Below are positions 24,988-33,627 of a DNA stretch of 61,590 nt, one piece after another (the stretch's first letter is position 1; each line of letters opens with the position of its first letter). The notes below the pieces were generated by a model that saw only the letters and a program-made list of their open reading frames with translations, searched no databases and was not told the DNA's origin. The translations under genes were made by a program, and so were the position numbers. The DNA is from a virus. Location: positions 1-61,590 of IMG/VR virus record IMGVR_UViG_3300032053_000072; one strand, given 5' to 3'.

Positions 24988-25843
24988 CCGACACTTCCTG
25001 CTGATATTCCCTGTAGAGTCCGGGATTCTCATCCATCACCCTGCTGAGAGCGTCAGACATGCTCAACCCGGATTCCTTCTGAACGAGTGACTTCGCCATC
25101 TGCTCTAGCTTTTCCATCGCTGAGCCAGCAGACTGGGCGCCACTCTTGCCTTTTTCCTTGAACAGGTCGCCGGCGGTTATTGCCGCATCCGCCGCCTTCA
25201 GGACCTCTTCGATTCTCTTCAGCTCGTCAGGAGCCTTCTCCTCAAGGGCCTTCAGGATCGGCCCAAGATCATCGGGCTTGATCGCCAACGAGTTGTACTC
25301 GGCGGTAGCCTTGGCGATCCACTCCTTGGTCAGGCGCTGGTCGCGCTCCGCCTTCAGGATTGCCTCCATCTTGGCCACCTTAGCGACAGCTTCCCCGTGC
25401 TCTTTCCACAGGGCCTGGATAGCCGGACGCACTGCCTCTGGCACCTGGGCGAGATCCAACTCGCCCGCCTTCTTCGTTTCGCTCACAGGAACCTTCTCCT
25501 CTAGCTTCTTCTTCTCCTCATCGGTGAGCTCCGCCTCATCCCAGGGGAACCCGCCGGCCTTGGCGAGGGTCTTGAGGATGTCCTCTGGGAGTTCCTCTCT
25601 GTACGCTTGAAGGAGGCGGACGGCTCCCTTCACCGCCTCCTGCGCCTTCTGCGACAACTGCTTCTGCTTCAGTATCTCATCCACTTCGACCTCGTTCTCC
25701 AACGGGGCCTCCAGAACGGCCTTCAGGATTGCACTACTCATGGGCTCGCCTCCTGATTTCAGCACTAGGAACTTTTTTCCCGTGGCCGCTTTGGCCACGA
25801 GACTTATTTCGACTGCTTCCAGATCTGTGAGTTGTTTTGGCAT
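24977..25843 (-). CDS. Scaffold-like head protein
   Basis: 288 aa, highly charged and helical (Lys, Glu, Ala) with coiled-coil segments, as scaffolding proteins are. The first residues (DLEAVEISLVAKAATGKKFLVLKS, split here as DLEAVEISLVAKAA and GKKFLVLKS) resemble the tail piece of XkdF-type protease-scaffold proteins. This suggests protease and scaffold parts have been separated into two genes. TGATG overlap with the protease gene upstream. Confidence 0.65.
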   Translation of the reverse strand: MPKQLTDLEAVEISLVAKAATGKKFLVLKSGGEPMSSAILKAVLEAPLENEVEVDEILKQKQLSQKAQEAVKGAVRLLQAYREELPEDILKTLAKAGGFPWDEAELTDEEKKKLEEKVPVSETKKAGELDLAQVPEAVRPAIQALWKEHGEAVAKVAKMEAILKAERDQRLTKEWIAKATAEYNSLAIKPDDLGPILKALEEKAPDELKRIEEVLKAADAAITAGDLFKEKGKSGAQSAGSAMEKLEQMAKSLVQKESGLSMSDALSRVMDENPGLYREYQQEVSVKV

Positions 25844-27291
25844 CACGCACTCTCCCTGTTAGCCCAGCCACCGACCGAGAACCCGGAATACTCACCCTGC
25901 TTGACGGACTTCCAGAGCTTGGCGTCGGACACGTGCACGCCGATCACCCATGAGCCGCTCTTCACGGTCTGCTCGCCCACGGTCATGTTGGCTGGCGCTG
26001 TATAACTCTCGATCACCTCGACCGGTGCCAATGTCTTGTGCCCGTCCCCAACGACCCGAGACTTGACCAGAAAGTTGTGCGCCGCCTTGGCGATCTCGTC
26101 AGCGGAGATCGTATCGTTTTGCTCATCTACGGTGTCCGGCTCGAGTACCACGCCGTATATCTCTTGCTTCTCGTCATCAGCTTTGAGAATCGTGCTCGTG
26201 TACTCTTTGCTCACGCGACTGCCAGGTCGCTCACTGTCATCGAGCGGCTGAGTCGCGTTCAGGGCCTTCCTGATTTGCTTCAATTTGCGTGCTACCTCGC
26301 CTGAGTCACCCATCAGGCGCACCGCCGTAGGATGAGGGAGCGTAAAATCCGCCCTGCCGGCCAACGCCCCGCGTGCGACCTGGCCCAGGGCGACCACTAC
26401 CATGGGTGAGCCGCTGTCAATCTCAGCGTGCAGGCTCTTTTGGCAGCCTTCAATCTCGTCTTCGTCCGGCTCCCTGACCTTGCCCTTCTCGTCAAGCAAC
26501 AAGTGATCAACCACAAACAGGAGACGAGTATCCTCGCGCGTCAAGCCAAGAGGCTCCAGGTAAAGACTCTTGAACACCTTGCCGCTAGGCCCGACCATGG
26601 CTTCCTGCCGAGCCGCTTCCAGGTGGCCGGGAGATGCGGCAACGAAGGTGATCCGTGGTTGCGCCTTGGCGACTGAACCCTGTTTCTCCCCGGGCCACGT
26701 ACCCACTACGATCTTGTGCGCCATCGCACACAGACCCTCAGCATCTGTCACCCAACTCCAACCGCTCACCAGATCCCTGCAGGCCGTAAAGAAACCCGGA
26801 TCATTGCCGATCTTGTCAGCGATGCGCTGGGCTGCATTCTCCATCCCGTCGGCCTTAGTGATTTCTTCCGGCACGTTTGCTCCTTCAGCGCTTTCGCCCG
26901 TGGCCTGTAGCTCGGAGTTGTCTTCCAAGTTGGCCTCATCCCCCAGATCAGCCCAGGTAGCGCGGAGCGCGGCAGGCACGTCTTCCATTGCCCTCCTCAC
27001 CCGCTCTGGCAATGCCTTGTCCGCCAGCAGGGCAGTCAGGTCTATGAGCATCCGCCTGGCGCGGTTCTTGATCGTGGCGGCCTTGCTTACGTTCCCTGAG
27101 TCTGGACTGCCTTTGCCAACGCCAGACTTGCTCGCGTTCTCACTCGCCCATATCGCCCCTATCTGCGCCTGCGCCTTCTCGCGAGACTCGTGGCAGCCGA
27201 GGGTATCACCGAAAGGCTCATTATCCTGACCTTTCCTGTAAACACAGAACCGCTTGTCGCCAGAGCCAGTTTCAGCAACGGTATAGGGCAT
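25843..27291 (-). CDS. Uracil-DNA-glycosylase-like domain fused to XkdF-type prohead protease
   Basis: 482 aa. Residues 1-50: small domain ending in LGCHESREKAQAQIGAIWAS, common at phage head-protein ends. Residues about 212-345: uracil-DNA glycosylase superfamily pattern, with FVAASPGHLE as motif 1, MVVVALGQVARGAL as the central strand and LPHPTAV as the HP motif. Residues about 376-480: XkdF-like protease domain (YGVVLEPDTVDEQNDTISADEI, written here in part; VGDGHKT; SGSWVIGVHVSD; GEYSGFSVGG). It lies between MuF and scaffold, the normal protease position. Whether the glycosylase part is catalytic is unknown: a canonical family 4/5 motif 1 is closer to GEAPG. Confidence 0.7.
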   Translation of the reverse strand: MPYTVAETGSGDKRFCVYRKGQDNEPFGDTLGCHESREKAQAQIGAIWASENASKSGVGKGSPDSGNVSKAATIKNRARRMLIDLTALLADKALPERVRRAMEDVPAALRATWADLGDEANLEDNSELQATGESAEGANVPEEITKADGMENAAQRIADKIGNDPGFFTACRDLVSGWSWVTDAEGLCAMAHKIVVGTWPGEKQGSVAKAQPRITFVAASPGHLEAARQEAMVGPSGKVFKSLYLEPLGLTREDTRLLFVVDHLLLDEKGKVREPDEDEIEGCQKSLHAEIDSGSPMVVVALGQVARGALAGRADFTLPHPTAVRLMGDSGEVARKLKQIRKALNATQPLDDSERPGSRVSKEYTSTILKADDEKQEIYGVVLEPDTVDEQNDTISADEIAKAAHNFLVKSRVVGDGHKTLAPVEVIESYTAPANMTVGEQTVKSGSWVIGVHVSDAKLWKSVKQGEYSGFSVGGWANRESA

Positions 27292-28169
27292 TACGCCTCC
27301 ACCATCTCCCCAGGTGCCTCAACGACAACCTCCTCGCCGCTGGGGAAGACGAGACCGGTATCGCACCTGCAACTACAGTGCAGTGGTGGCATCATGATCT
27401 GCTCGCCGTTTCCGCCCGGCTCGGTGAACGGCTCCATGATCCCCACTTCCTGTCCGTCCATGGCGTTACAGCGGTCGCAAGTTCTCTCGTCCTCGGCAAC
27501 GATCCATTTCCGCTTCGTCCCTATGTCCAGGTACCCTAGACGCAGCCCTTCCTCGTAGCCCTCCTGATTGCCGCGGCTCATGGCGGTATGCATCTCCGTG
27601 CGGGCAATGTTGTCCGCACGCAAACGCAACGCCTGTGCATCGTACCGCTCCACCATCCGCTCGAGCCGTTCTCCTGCCATTCCATCGGCTTCCAACCGAC
27701 GGCGGTAATTATCAGAGGCGATGGCCTGCCGCTCGGTCAGACCTACCATCGCCCGTATCTGGCGGCTTGCCCAGTAGGGATGACGGCCTTCCTCAATGGC
27801 TCGCATGGCCACCCCACGAATGGCTTGCTTCGTCTCGTCACTCACCCTCGTAACCATGGTGGCCATGTACTGGCTGGCCCATTCTTGGGTTCGTGGCAGT
27901 AGGTGCTGACCACCGAATCCCAGCATGACAGCGGTATTCGTGGAGGCGAGACCAGTTGCCTCAGAAATGATTGCCTTGAGGGGCTGGAAGTGGCCTAGTA
28001 GCAACTCCCAGGGCACAGCACGCACCACGCCATCCACGTCGTTGCGGGCAAGGGCACGTTCAATGTCCGTGATCGCCGTCGCCTTACCAAGGCGCCGTAG
28101 CGCACGGATTATCGCCGCCACTGCCTGCTTGACGGTTGCTGGAGCCTGCTTCGTCACAGGAACGATCAC
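27291..28169 (-). CDS. MuF-type minor head protein (SPP1 gp7-like)
   Basis: 292 aa from a GTG start. The MuF signature is in the C-terminal half: RADNIARTEMHTAMSRGNQE, then KRKWIVAEDERTCDRCNAMDGQ, and PPLHCSCRCD near residue 268. The N-terminal half is helical. MuF proteins sit inside the head near the portal and help DNA exit. Followed by the protease gene (TAATG overlap). Confidence 0.9.
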   Translation of the reverse strand: MIVPVTKQAPATVKQAVAAIIRALRRLGKATAITDIERALARNDVDGVVRAVPWELLLGHFQPLKAIISEATGLASTNTAVMLGFGGQHLLPRTQEWASQYMATMVTRVSDETKQAIRGVAMRAIEEGRHPYWASRQIRAMVGLTERQAIASDNYRRRLEADGMAGERLERMVERYDAQALRLRADNIARTEMHTAMSRGNQEGYEEGLRLGYLDIGTKRKWIVAEDERTCDRCNAMDGQEVGIMEPFTEPGGNGEQIMMPPLHCSCRCDTGLVFPSGEEVVVEAPGEMVEA

Positions 28170-28201
28170 GCGATTACTTCCACCATCTGGGAACGAAAAG
28201 A

Positions 28202-28217
28202 GCGCCGGGATCGGCGC
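28202..28217 (-). terminator. Rho-independent terminator/attenuator inside head operon
   Basis: GCGCCG, loop GGAT, CGGCGC; on the minus strand followed by TCTTTTC. It stands in the 112-bp gap between the small zinc-finger genes and MuF, so it may reduce readthrough into the head genes unless an antiterminator acts. Confidence 0.6.
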
Positions 28218-28281
28218 ACTTTTGGCGCTATCTCGACGCTCAAGGCGTACTTATTCGGTTGGGTCGCTATATCAGGCTAGC

Positions 28282-28542
28282 CTAGCTCGTAGACCCCGAA
28301 TGGCTGGCTTCATACACGGCATTATCCGAGCGTTCTGTCTGCTCCGATTCCGGTTTCTCCCCGCACCGCTCATCATAGTGCTGCATCAGCGCGGTGCGCT
28401 CAACATTGGCGGCCCACTTTGCAAGGCACGCAAAACCGCAGAAGTCGAATTCCAGCCTAGACGATACAGTCAGCCAGAGTCGGTCTGTCGTCTCTTCGGG
28501 ACATTCCCGACCGCACTGGTCGCAGCGTAGTATCCGGCTCAT
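28282..28542 (-). CDS. Small TRASH/MYM-like zinc-finger protein
   Basis: 86 aa. CDQCGREC at the N-terminus and FDFCGFACLAKWAAN near residue 35-48 make a four-cysteine treble-clef-like finger. The C-terminal part is acidic and polar. One of a group of four tiny genes between portal and MuF. Function unknown. Confidence 0.6.
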   Translation of the reverse strand: MSRILRCDQCGRECPEETTDRLWLTVSSRLEFDFCGFACLAKWAANVERTALMQHYDERCGEKPESEQTERSDNAVYEASHSGSTS

Positions 28543-28543
28543 C

Positions 28544-28708
28544 TCAGGCGCACTCCTTCTGGCGCTCTTTCAGGGCCAAGATTTCGGCCCGCAATTCCTC
28601 ATAGTCGAGCGTCTCAACATCATCCACGGCTGTATCACGATCTAGCAGCAGGCATACCAACCCGCGCCAGATAAACGGATTCTGGTACTCATTGCTCCGG
28701 CTGGTCAT
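28544..28708 (-). CDS. Small acidic helical protein
   Basis: 54 aa (MTSRSNEYQNPFIWRG to ALKERQKECA). The start overlaps the previous stop as TGATG and the stop is one base before the next gene. Its C-terminal end (ERxxKECA) matches that of the gene at 28708-28896, and the DNA of both 3' ends is similar, a sign of local duplication. Confidence 0.5.
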   Translation of the reverse strand: MTSRSNEYQNPFIWRGLVCLLLDRDTAVDDVETLDYEELRAEILALKERQKECA

Positions 28709-28896
28709 CAGGCGCACTCCTTTGCGTGCTGGCGCTCTCGCTCTTGCAGCAATTGTACCACATCCTCAAGCCGAATCGAATTCGTATGCTTCACCCCGCC
28801 GTGGCGACTCTCGATCACGAACACCCCATCATGCACGCGGGCGTATGGCTGATGGCAGTCGCCGCAGCGGATGTAGCCGCGCTCGTCAACGGTCAT
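28708..28896 (-). CDS. Com-like small zinc-ribbon protein
   Basis: 62 aa. IRCGDCHQPYARV, then FVIESRHGGVKHTNSI, resembles the Com family (zinc-ribbon translational activators of phage Mu mom), except that the second CxxC of Com is replaced by residues including His. Ends ERQHAKECA like its neighbour. Role unknown; the family link is tentative. Confidence 0.5.
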   Translation of the reverse strand: MTVDERGYIRCGDCHQPYARVHDGVFVIESRHGGVKHTNSIRLEDVVQLLQERERQHAKECA

Positions 28897-28961
28897 ACGA
28901 CCTGCTGAGGCGTTTGCTCAGACGGCTGAGCCTGCGGTTGCAACACCAACAGATCAGGCAT
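28893..28961 (-). CDS. Tiny coupled reading frame after portal
   Basis: 22 codons (MPDLLVLQPQAQPSEQ...). Its ATG overlaps the portal stop (TAATG) and its stop overlaps the next start (ATGA). Proline- and glutamine-rich. The coupling at both ends is the only evidence that it is translated; it may serve merely to pass ribosomes on. Confidence 0.35.
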   Translation of the reverse strand: MPDLLVLQPQAQPSEQTPQQVV

Positions 28962-30868
28962 TATCGCTTGTGCGATTGGGTCCACCGGGCATGCTGACCG
29001 CCAATACGTCGCCCCAGGTATGAGTTGAAACTGTCATGAATAGTCTGAGCACTACTGAAATCCCATTTACCAATCTGGGCACTAATGGCAGGCACTGAAA
29101 CTGCCCGTGAGAGGCGATCCAGAACCAGACGCTGGCGGGCATGGTCAGCAACTAGTTCTGTCGTCGGATTACGATGGCCCATCAGTTCCAGGACACTACG
29201 CGAACGCTCTGTGTCCAGTGGCACAGCGCTAGCATCATTCAGCACTTGGTTCACCACATCAGCCGTGTTGTATTTGCGTCCAGCAATCGTACGATTCTCA
29301 CCGCCTGTAGCGTTGCCCTCAGGCACTCCATTACCTGTGCTACTACCACTACTGCCCCCGCCATCGGGCGCACTCCCCCCCATTTCCCCTGGCCTGCCGG
29401 CGTGTCCCCAATTGCCGCTGCCGGGGCCGCCTTTCGCAACAGCATTGGTCTCTCCAGACGCTTGCCGCTCTGCAGGCAGCACGCTAGCCTGCGTCTGCGT
29501 TTGCTCCTGGGCGGCCTGTTGCGCTGCCGCCTCAGCCGCGGCCGTCCGTTCGTCCTCAGTGGCCTGTTGCTCCGCCTCCTGCATCGCCCTTGCTTCCTCC
29601 GACTTCTCGGGCAGCTTGGCCGCCTGGCGAATGTACGCCTCCAGCGCCTCGTCGGGGAACAACGGCATGCCAACCCCCGCCATCTTGTTCAAGAACTCTG
29701 ACAGTACCACCAGGTCTGGCGTGTCTATCTCACTGACCTCCAGCGTCGGGTTCAACTCCTCCGGAAAGCCATTCAATGCCGTAAGACGCGGAATCGCGTA
29801 GCGATTGAACACGGCGGCAATGTCGTTTGCCCAGGCTTGCAGGGCCATGCTAAACAGCCGTGTCTTGCTAGTACTGAGTGCAAACGACCCAACAGCCTCG
29901 TGGCCTAACAGGATGAAGTCAGCGAGCACGGTCATAGCAATGCGCTGGTCGTAACGCGCGATCACCTTGTCCGTGTCAAACTGGCGCGACCCTCCCGTAG
30001 AGAGCAGCGTCAGGTCATAGACCTTGTGGCCTGCCTCGTCGTAGGCCACCGGGAAGATCACACCCTCCTGCGCATCGCGCCGGATGTTGGCGACGATCTG
30101 TTTGAGCGCCGTGAGCACCGCCTTGTCCGCGGCCGGCGCGTTGGAATCCAGAATGCGAGGCGGCACCCAGGCTACCGGCAAGCCTGCCAGGTCGCGCTCG
30201 ATGCCCACCGCCTCGATCTCCTGGATACGCTTCTTGAAATAATAGGGCTGATAGCAGGAACGCAAGACCGAGCGGCCTTCGGGATTGCCCTTCTGCGCCT
30301 GCGTCCTGAATAGCAAGGCTTTCTCGATCGGGATCGTGATAATCTGGTAGTCAGGGGGAGAGGATTGGATCATGGCCTGGACGCCGCCAGTCTCGTCGAA
30401 TACCCATTCCTGCAGCGTATCCTGAGCGCGAATCGGTATCTTACGCCAGCCTATCTTGCCATCGCTGTACTTAGATCGCTTCGTCGCGTCAGCGTTAGGC
30501 CCCTGCCGAAGCTTGTAACAGATCTCTGTATAGGCCCACCCGTAGACAAGCAGGGAGAGGATGCCGGAGATCATCTCCTCCCAGGTCATACTCATGTCGC
30601 CGCGGCAGGACTCCACGAACTCCGCCACTTCCTTGGCCTTGGGAGTCGTATCTGCTGGTTCCACACGCCAAGTGGCCTGCCGAATAAGCATGTCCACGGC
30701 AAAGAGGACAGCAGCAATGACGGGATCGTTCGCGGACATCTCCTTGTAGACTTTTGTGGCCCGGTTGCCGCGCAACTCAAGCAGGAACTCCTCGTAGACG
30801 TAGCCCCCTGTCCGAACGAGCCCCGTTTTCCCTAATTCTGCGAGATCTACAGCAGGTTTAGCCACCAC
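28961..30868 (-). CDS. Portal protein
   Basis: 635 aa from a GTG (30868) eight bases after GGAG; a TTG at 30874 is the alternative. Residues about 1-430 are a portal domain of the DUF935-like type (VYEEFLLELRGNRATKVYKEM, split; FRTQAQKGNPEGRSVLRSCY, written in part; VGSFALSTSKTRLFSMALQA). About 440-500 is an Ala/Gln-rich helix. Then comes GGPGSGNWGHAGRPG, a linker motif seen in many phage head proteins, and a separate helical C-terminal domain of about 110 residues. The dodecameric portal is the DNA gate and packaging-motor seat. Confidence 0.85.
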   Translation of the reverse strand: MVAKPAVDLAELGKTGLVRTGGYVYEEFLLELRGNRATKVYKEMSANDPVIAAVLFAVDMLIRQATWRVEPADTTPKAKEVAEFVESCRGDMSMTWEEMISGILSLLVYGWAYTEICYKLRQGPNADATKRSKYSDGKIGWRKIPIRAQDTLQEWVFDETGGVQAMIQSSPPDYQIITIPIEKALLFRTQAQKGNPEGRSVLRSCYQPYYFKKRIQEIEAVGIERDLAGLPVAWVPPRILDSNAPAADKAVLTALKQIVANIRRDAQEGVIFPVAYDEAGHKVYDLTLLSTGGSRQFDTDKVIARYDQRIAMTVLADFILLGHEAVGSFALSTSKTRLFSMALQAWANDIAAVFNRYAIPRLTALNGFPEELNPTLEVSEIDTPDLVVLSEFLNKMAGVGMPLFPDEALEAYIRQAAKLPEKSEEARAMQEAEQQATEDERTAAAEAAAQQAAQEQTQTQASVLPAERQASGETNAVAKGGPGSGNWGHAGRPGEMGGSAPDGGGSSGSSTGNGVPEGNATGGENRTIAGRKYNTADVVNQVLNDASAVPLDTERSRSVLELMGHRNPTTELVADHARQRLVLDRLSRAVSVPAISAQIGKWDFSSAQTIHDSFNSYLGRRIGGQHARWTQSHKR

Positions 30869-32282
30869 TCTCAAATCTCCAGGGGTTCACTTGCTCAATG
30901 CTGATAGGGACAGGAATGGAAATGGCATCCGGCTGCTCGCAGGCTGCCCAGGCAAGGGCCAATGCCATCACGGTGTCATCGTGGTTCGTACCCGCCGCAG
31001 CCAAGCGCCACAGCCCCCCAGCCGTCTGGCTGGCCACAAAGTTTGCCAACTCGTGCTCCAGCACCGGACAAGGCTGTAATTGCAACCCTTTCTCGTGCAG
31101 CCCTTCATGCAGGGTTGCCATGATGTCTGCCTTGCTGGCATTGGTGGTCTCGAAGGGTCGCACTACCAGCCCCAGCTTCTGTAACTCCTCGATATTGACC
31201 CCACCAATGCTATTGTCCTCGGCAAGCAGAAATGACAGATGCCAGCGGCCATAGCATTCGGCAATGCGCCGGCGAATCTCCCCCCACGGTAGATGGCGCA
31301 CGTGCAGCAACTCTACGTGTCGCCTTGCCGTCTTGTCCACCACCACCAGTGCCGTGTAGTCATTCGCCTGTCCAAAGTCCAGGCCGGCGCGGTATTCATG
31401 CCCCTTCTGGTGCTGAGTTGGTACAGGTGCCACGAAACAGTCCGCGACGTTGCCGAAGTAGCTGTCGCCGCTGGTCAGGAAGCAATTGTACGGGTCTTCC
31501 GGGTATTCTTGAATGAAAAACCCTTTGAGTTCGGCCTGCTTGCCGCGACGCCATTTGATCTGCTCTGAGGAGAGGCCATGCCGCTCAGCCATCCCCTTCT
31601 CCTCTGGCGTGTAGGCCAGCGTCTCGCCAGGTTCTAGCGCTATCCGATAGTCGTCATCCCACCACCACGGGTAGAAGTGCAGCTTCCAACCACCTTGCCC
31701 GAGAAGCGCCTCCATGCACTTGTCGTAAAACCAACCTTGTGCGCCGTTAGGCGTGCTCTCCAGCACCGTGTCAGGTGAGCCGCCTTGCATAGCGCCGGCC
31801 ATGATCCGCTCGGCATCCGGCCAAAAGGCGACCTCGCTGCCGTGGCAATCTGAGTAGGTGTCGCCGCGACCGATCTCGACGCTGCCAGCGGTAGCGATGA
31901 TGGAGGTGCTGTCGAACTCTGGATAGGTGGCCAGGCTGGCGTTGCTGTATCGACGCGCCGGCTGCGCGTTGCCAAAGCGGCAATGCTCCCAGAAGCGGTC
32001 AGCCATGCGCCGGAGTTTCTGGGTGCTCTCATAGTCGTGAGCCATCGTCATCGTCGTGCGCGTGGTCGTCACCGTCCGCCGAAACAACTCGCCCTGTATC
32101 ACGGTGCTGAACCCCAGTTGCCGCGCCTTGAGCACCAGGTCACGGCCGGTGCGATTGGCCATGAAGTCGCGTTGGGCACGATTGAAGCGAAACCGCACCA
32201 ACTCTTTGTCCTTGTCCAATATCCACAAGAAGTGACGGGCAAAGAGGGCGGGATCATTCAGGACTTGGGATGGCGTGACCAT
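30858..32282 (-). CDS. terL: Terminase large subunit
   Basis: 474 aa. ATPase half: Walker-A-like KARQLGFS at 52-59, EVAFWPDAERI and ESTPNGAQGWFY (coupling region). Nuclease half (RNase H fold): LDFGQANDYTALVVVD near 305, LLAEDNSIGGVNIEEL, and NHDDTVMALALAWAA near the end supply the acidic metal ligands. It pumps DNA into the prohead and cuts it. Overlaps the small subunit gene upstream and the portal downstream. Confidence 0.92.
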   Translation of the reverse strand: MVTPSQVLNDPALFARHFLWILDKDKELVRFRFNRAQRDFMANRTGRDLVLKARQLGFSTVIQGELFRRTVTTTRTTMTMAHDYESTQKLRRMADRFWEHCRFGNAQPARRYSNASLATYPEFDSTSIIATAGSVEIGRGDTYSDCHGSEVAFWPDAERIMAGAMQGGSPDTVLESTPNGAQGWFYDKCMEALLGQGGWKLHFYPWWWDDDYRIALEPGETLAYTPEEKGMAERHGLSSEQIKWRRGKQAELKGFFIQEYPEDPYNCFLTSGDSYFGNVADCFVAPVPTQHQKGHEYRAGLDFGQANDYTALVVVDKTARRHVELLHVRHLPWGEIRRRIAECYGRWHLSFLLAEDNSIGGVNIEELQKLGLVVRPFETTNASKADIMATLHEGLHEKGLQLQPCPVLEHELANFVASQTAGGLWRLAAAGTNHDDTVMALALAWAACEQPDAISIPVPISIEQVNPWRFESGG

Positions 32283-32682
32283 CACTCTCCACTTTCCGCA
32301 CGAAGTCTGCCCAACTCAGAGCCACGCCTACTTGTCCGCTATGCTCTTGCTGTATGCGAGTCGTCTCACGGTATATCTCCGGGCGATGTGCCTTGAGCAA
32401 AAAGATCAGCAAGAGGTCACTGGAGGACCGTGCCCGCTGCCAAGCTTCCGCCGCCAGCACGTCGCAAGCGTCCTCTAGCGCCTCGTCCCAGTGCCGAGCG
32501 AAGCCCTTGTATTGATGGCGGTTCCGGTAGGCCGTACGGCGGTCGATGCCGGCTGCCTGGCAAGCAGCGCGCACATTGCCACTATTGCGCAGCGCGGCTA
32601 GGAAACGCGGCCACCACTCCCGCCCTTTTTCTGGTGTGGCATTCTCGGCTATCGTGGCGATGTTGAGGCGTTCGGCGTTCAT
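32254..32682 (-). CDS. terS: Terminase small subunit
   Basis: 142 aa from the ATG at 32682 (a TTG at 32697 is possible). An N-terminal helix-turn-helix (GNVRAACQAAGIDRRTAYRN) is followed by helices (WDEALEDACDVLAAEAW, DLLLIFLLKAHRPEIY) typical of small terminase subunits. It binds the pac/cos site and hands DNA to the large subunit. Confidence 0.85.
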   Translation of the reverse strand: MNAERLNIATIAENATPEKGREWWPRFLAALRNSGNVRAACQAAGIDRRTAYRNRHQYKGFARHWDEALEDACDVLAAEAWQRARSSSDLLLIFLLKAHRPEIYRETTRIQQEHSGQVGVALSWADFVRKVESDGHAIPSPE

Positions 32683-32702
32683 GCGGCGTCGGCGCAAGCA
32701 AA

Positions 32703-32735
32703 AGCGCCCGACCAGACAGGCAGAGGTCGGGCGCT
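32703..32735 (-). terminator. Rho-independent terminator before terminase genes
   Basis: An 11-bp perfect stem (AGCGCCCGACC with GGTCGGGCGCT, loop of 11) followed on the minus strand by TTTTGC. It ends the radical SAM transcript about 20 bases before terS, so terminase expression needs readthrough, antitermination or a promoter not seen here. Confidence 0.75.
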
Positions 32736-32754
32736 CAGCAGGAGTGGATAAACG

Positions 32755-33552
32755 CTAGGGCAGATAGGCGCGTAGATCCTCTTTGAGGTAGTAGCGACAG
32801 CCGAGCGATTCCAGCAGGTCGCGCACTTGCCAGGCAAAGAGCGGCCAATCTGTTTGGCGAGCGCGCTCGTGGTAATTGAGCGTCCCGACCTTGTACTCAT
32901 CCACGAACGTGTGAGTCTCGCGGACGATCTGCATGGTGATATCGGGGTCAATGACAGGTTCGAGGCTGACCCACGTCGGTATCCCGCGCTGGTGGAAGTA
33001 GCGCAGCGTGTCGATACGATCCTCAGGCGCAGCGGCTCCCGGTTCCCACTCTGAACTATTGCCCTTGTCCAGGAATGTGAGCGTAGAAGCGAAGGCATCC
33101 TGAGGCGTGAAGAGATCCGCGTCGCGGATCGCGCGGCTGCCGCCCTTGGTAAGGACACTGAATGGGACGTTGTAGTGCCGGCAGAGTTGGAGCGCCTGGC
33201 GAGTGAGTTGCTCACGAATATCGAGGCGCTGGTAAGGGTCACTGGTGAAACTGAAGAGCACCTGGCGCTGGTCGCCGGATTCGGCGTAGGTGCGGCATTC
33301 CGCCTCCAACTTAGCAATGATGCCAGGGCGCGGCTCGGGCTTTCCGAACGCTTCCCGCGGCGAATGGATAGCGCCCGGAGCGTAGCAGTAGACGCAGCGA
33401 TGGTCGCAGCCGCGGTAGAGGTTGCAGGCGAGTTCCCGATACTCACGCGCCCGACCTTTGGCCTCATAGATGATCTGTCCGTTGCGGAATGGGGTGGAGA
33501 CACGCCACCCTGGCCTCTGAGACTCAAACATTCCGAGTTGCGCTGGATGCAT
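32755..33552 (-). CDS. Radical SAM protein, SplB-like (COG1533 type)
   Basis: 265 aa. CDHRCVYCYAP at about residues 49-59 is the CxxxCxxC [4Fe-4S] site; SFTSDPYQRLD and SLEPVIDP are typical of the SPL/Rv2578c-like group, which includes phage members with unknown substrates. True spore-photoproduct lyases repair UV lesions, but the present group is broader. AGGAGG precedes the ATG, with its own promoter just upstream and a terminator just downstream, so it is a single-gene unit between early and late genes. Confidence 0.8.
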   Translation of the reverse strand: MHPAQLGMFESQRPGWRVSTPFRNGQIIYEAKGRAREYRELACNLYRGCDHRCVYCYAPGAIHSPREAFGKPEPRPGIIAKLEAECRTYAESGDQRQVLFSFTSDPYQRLDIREQLTRQALQLCRHYNVPFSVLTKGGSRAIRDADLFTPQDAFASTLTFLDKGNSSEWEPGAAAPEDRIDTLRYFHQRGIPTWVSLEPVIDPDITMQIVRETHTFVDEYKVGTLNYHERARQTDWPLFAWQVRDLLESLGCRYYLKEDLRAYLP

Positions 33553-33597
33553 CGGATGCCTCCTATGCTGGCAAACTGCTTAGCTTTGTATACTATC

Positions 33598-33627
33598 ATT
33601 ATACTATACTTCTTGGCAGTTTGTCTA
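33598..33627 (-). promoter_or_regulatory. Promoter of radical SAM gene
   Basis: TAGACA (33622-33627), 18 bases, TATAAT (33598-33603) on the minus strand, inside the last codons of the preceding gene and about 45 bases before the radical SAM ATG. The surrounding DNA is markedly AT-rich compared with its neighbours. Confidence 0.6.
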
